Origin: an uncultured Lewinella sp.
GTDB lineage: Bacteria; Bacteroidota; Bacteroidia; Chitinophagales; Saprospiraceae
Length of the DNA: 41,825 bases
Direction: 5' to 3'
NCBI GenBank assembly: GCA_913057785.1
Contig: CAJXPD010000062.1
Span: forward strand, 1-41,825
A model generated the notes under the pieces. It did not search any database. It was not told where the DNA came from and saw nothing but the letters and a program-made list of their open reading frames with translations. Position 1 is the stretch's first letter, and every line of letters starts with the position of its first letter. Position numbers and translations under genes: made by a program. This document shows positions 41,795 to 41,825 of the stretch, piece by piece.

Positions 41795-41825
41795 CGATGC
41801 GGGAGGCCCGGCAAAACACTGTTCG

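Overview
The window reads as chromosomal DNA of a Bacteroidota bacterium, most likely a Saprospiria/Lewinella-like member. Three things support this. First, there is a type IX secretion cargo adhesin with VCBS and SprB-like repeats and a gliding-type C-terminal sorting domain, next to a PorP/SprF protein. Second, many genes carry the Bacteroidota -7 promoter element TAnnTTTG a short distance upstream of the start. Third, the regulators (LytS/LytTR pairs, TolB-TPR-AraC fusions, ECF sigma/anti-sigma pairs) are of kinds common in this phylum. No tRNA, rRNA, CRISPR array or complete insertion sequence was seen. The placement is inference from gene content.

Layout. 1-7.7 kb: the 5'-truncated giant secreted adhesin and its PorP/SprF partner, ended by a bidirectional terminator. 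7.8-10.5 kb: a secreted esterase with a C-terminal TPR and an OmpA-type envelope protein, both on the minus strand. 10.9-13.0 kb: an AT-richer divergent pair, a LysR regulator and an HSL-type esterase, with palindromes between them. 13.0-13.35 kb: a promoter-like motif followed by a long imperfect inverted repeat (possible structured RNA or palindromic element). 13.35-15.8 kb: an ECF sigma factor with a putative membrane anti-sigma factor, preceded by a membrane protein with an N-terminal domain resembling effector-associated domain 11. 16.1-18.6 kb: lepA, with a promoter so close to its ATG that the mRNA may be leaderless, and an OsmC-family protein. 19.0-21.7 kb: a tiny membrane protein, an RskA-type anti-sigma factor, its ECF sigma factor and a divergent secreted fasciclin protein. 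21.9-28.6 kb: an MDR oxidoreductase, a TolB-TPR-AraC regulator, a soluble TPR histidine kinase, a 48-residue double-glycine-leader peptide and a LytTR response regulator. 28.9-35.1 kb: a potassium channel with a zinc ribbon, a GIY-YIG protein, a monooxygenase-like protein and a SAM-hydroxide-adenosyltransferase family protein, PhoH, AroA and DoxX. 35.2-37.4 kb: a sulfide:quinone oxidoreductase / DsrC-like / DsrE-like sulfur operon. 37.5-41.1 kb: a MocR regulator divergent from a DinB / flavin-oxidase-like / hydrolase operon. 41.2-41.6 kb: a secreted cupin.

Most interesting points. The small peptide at 27147-27293 has a Gly-Gly leader and a Cys-Gly-Gly tail and sits between the halves of a LytS/LytTR-type system whose kinase is a soluble TPR protein. 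This could be a peptide-signalling or secreted-peptide locus, but that is inference. Other points worth a second look are the structured element at 13.1-13.3 kb, the membrane protein resembling effector-associated domain 11, the sigma/RskA pair divergent from a FAS1 protein, the single-cysteine DsrC-like protein in the sulfide operon, and the multi-half-site operator between mocR and the DinB operon.
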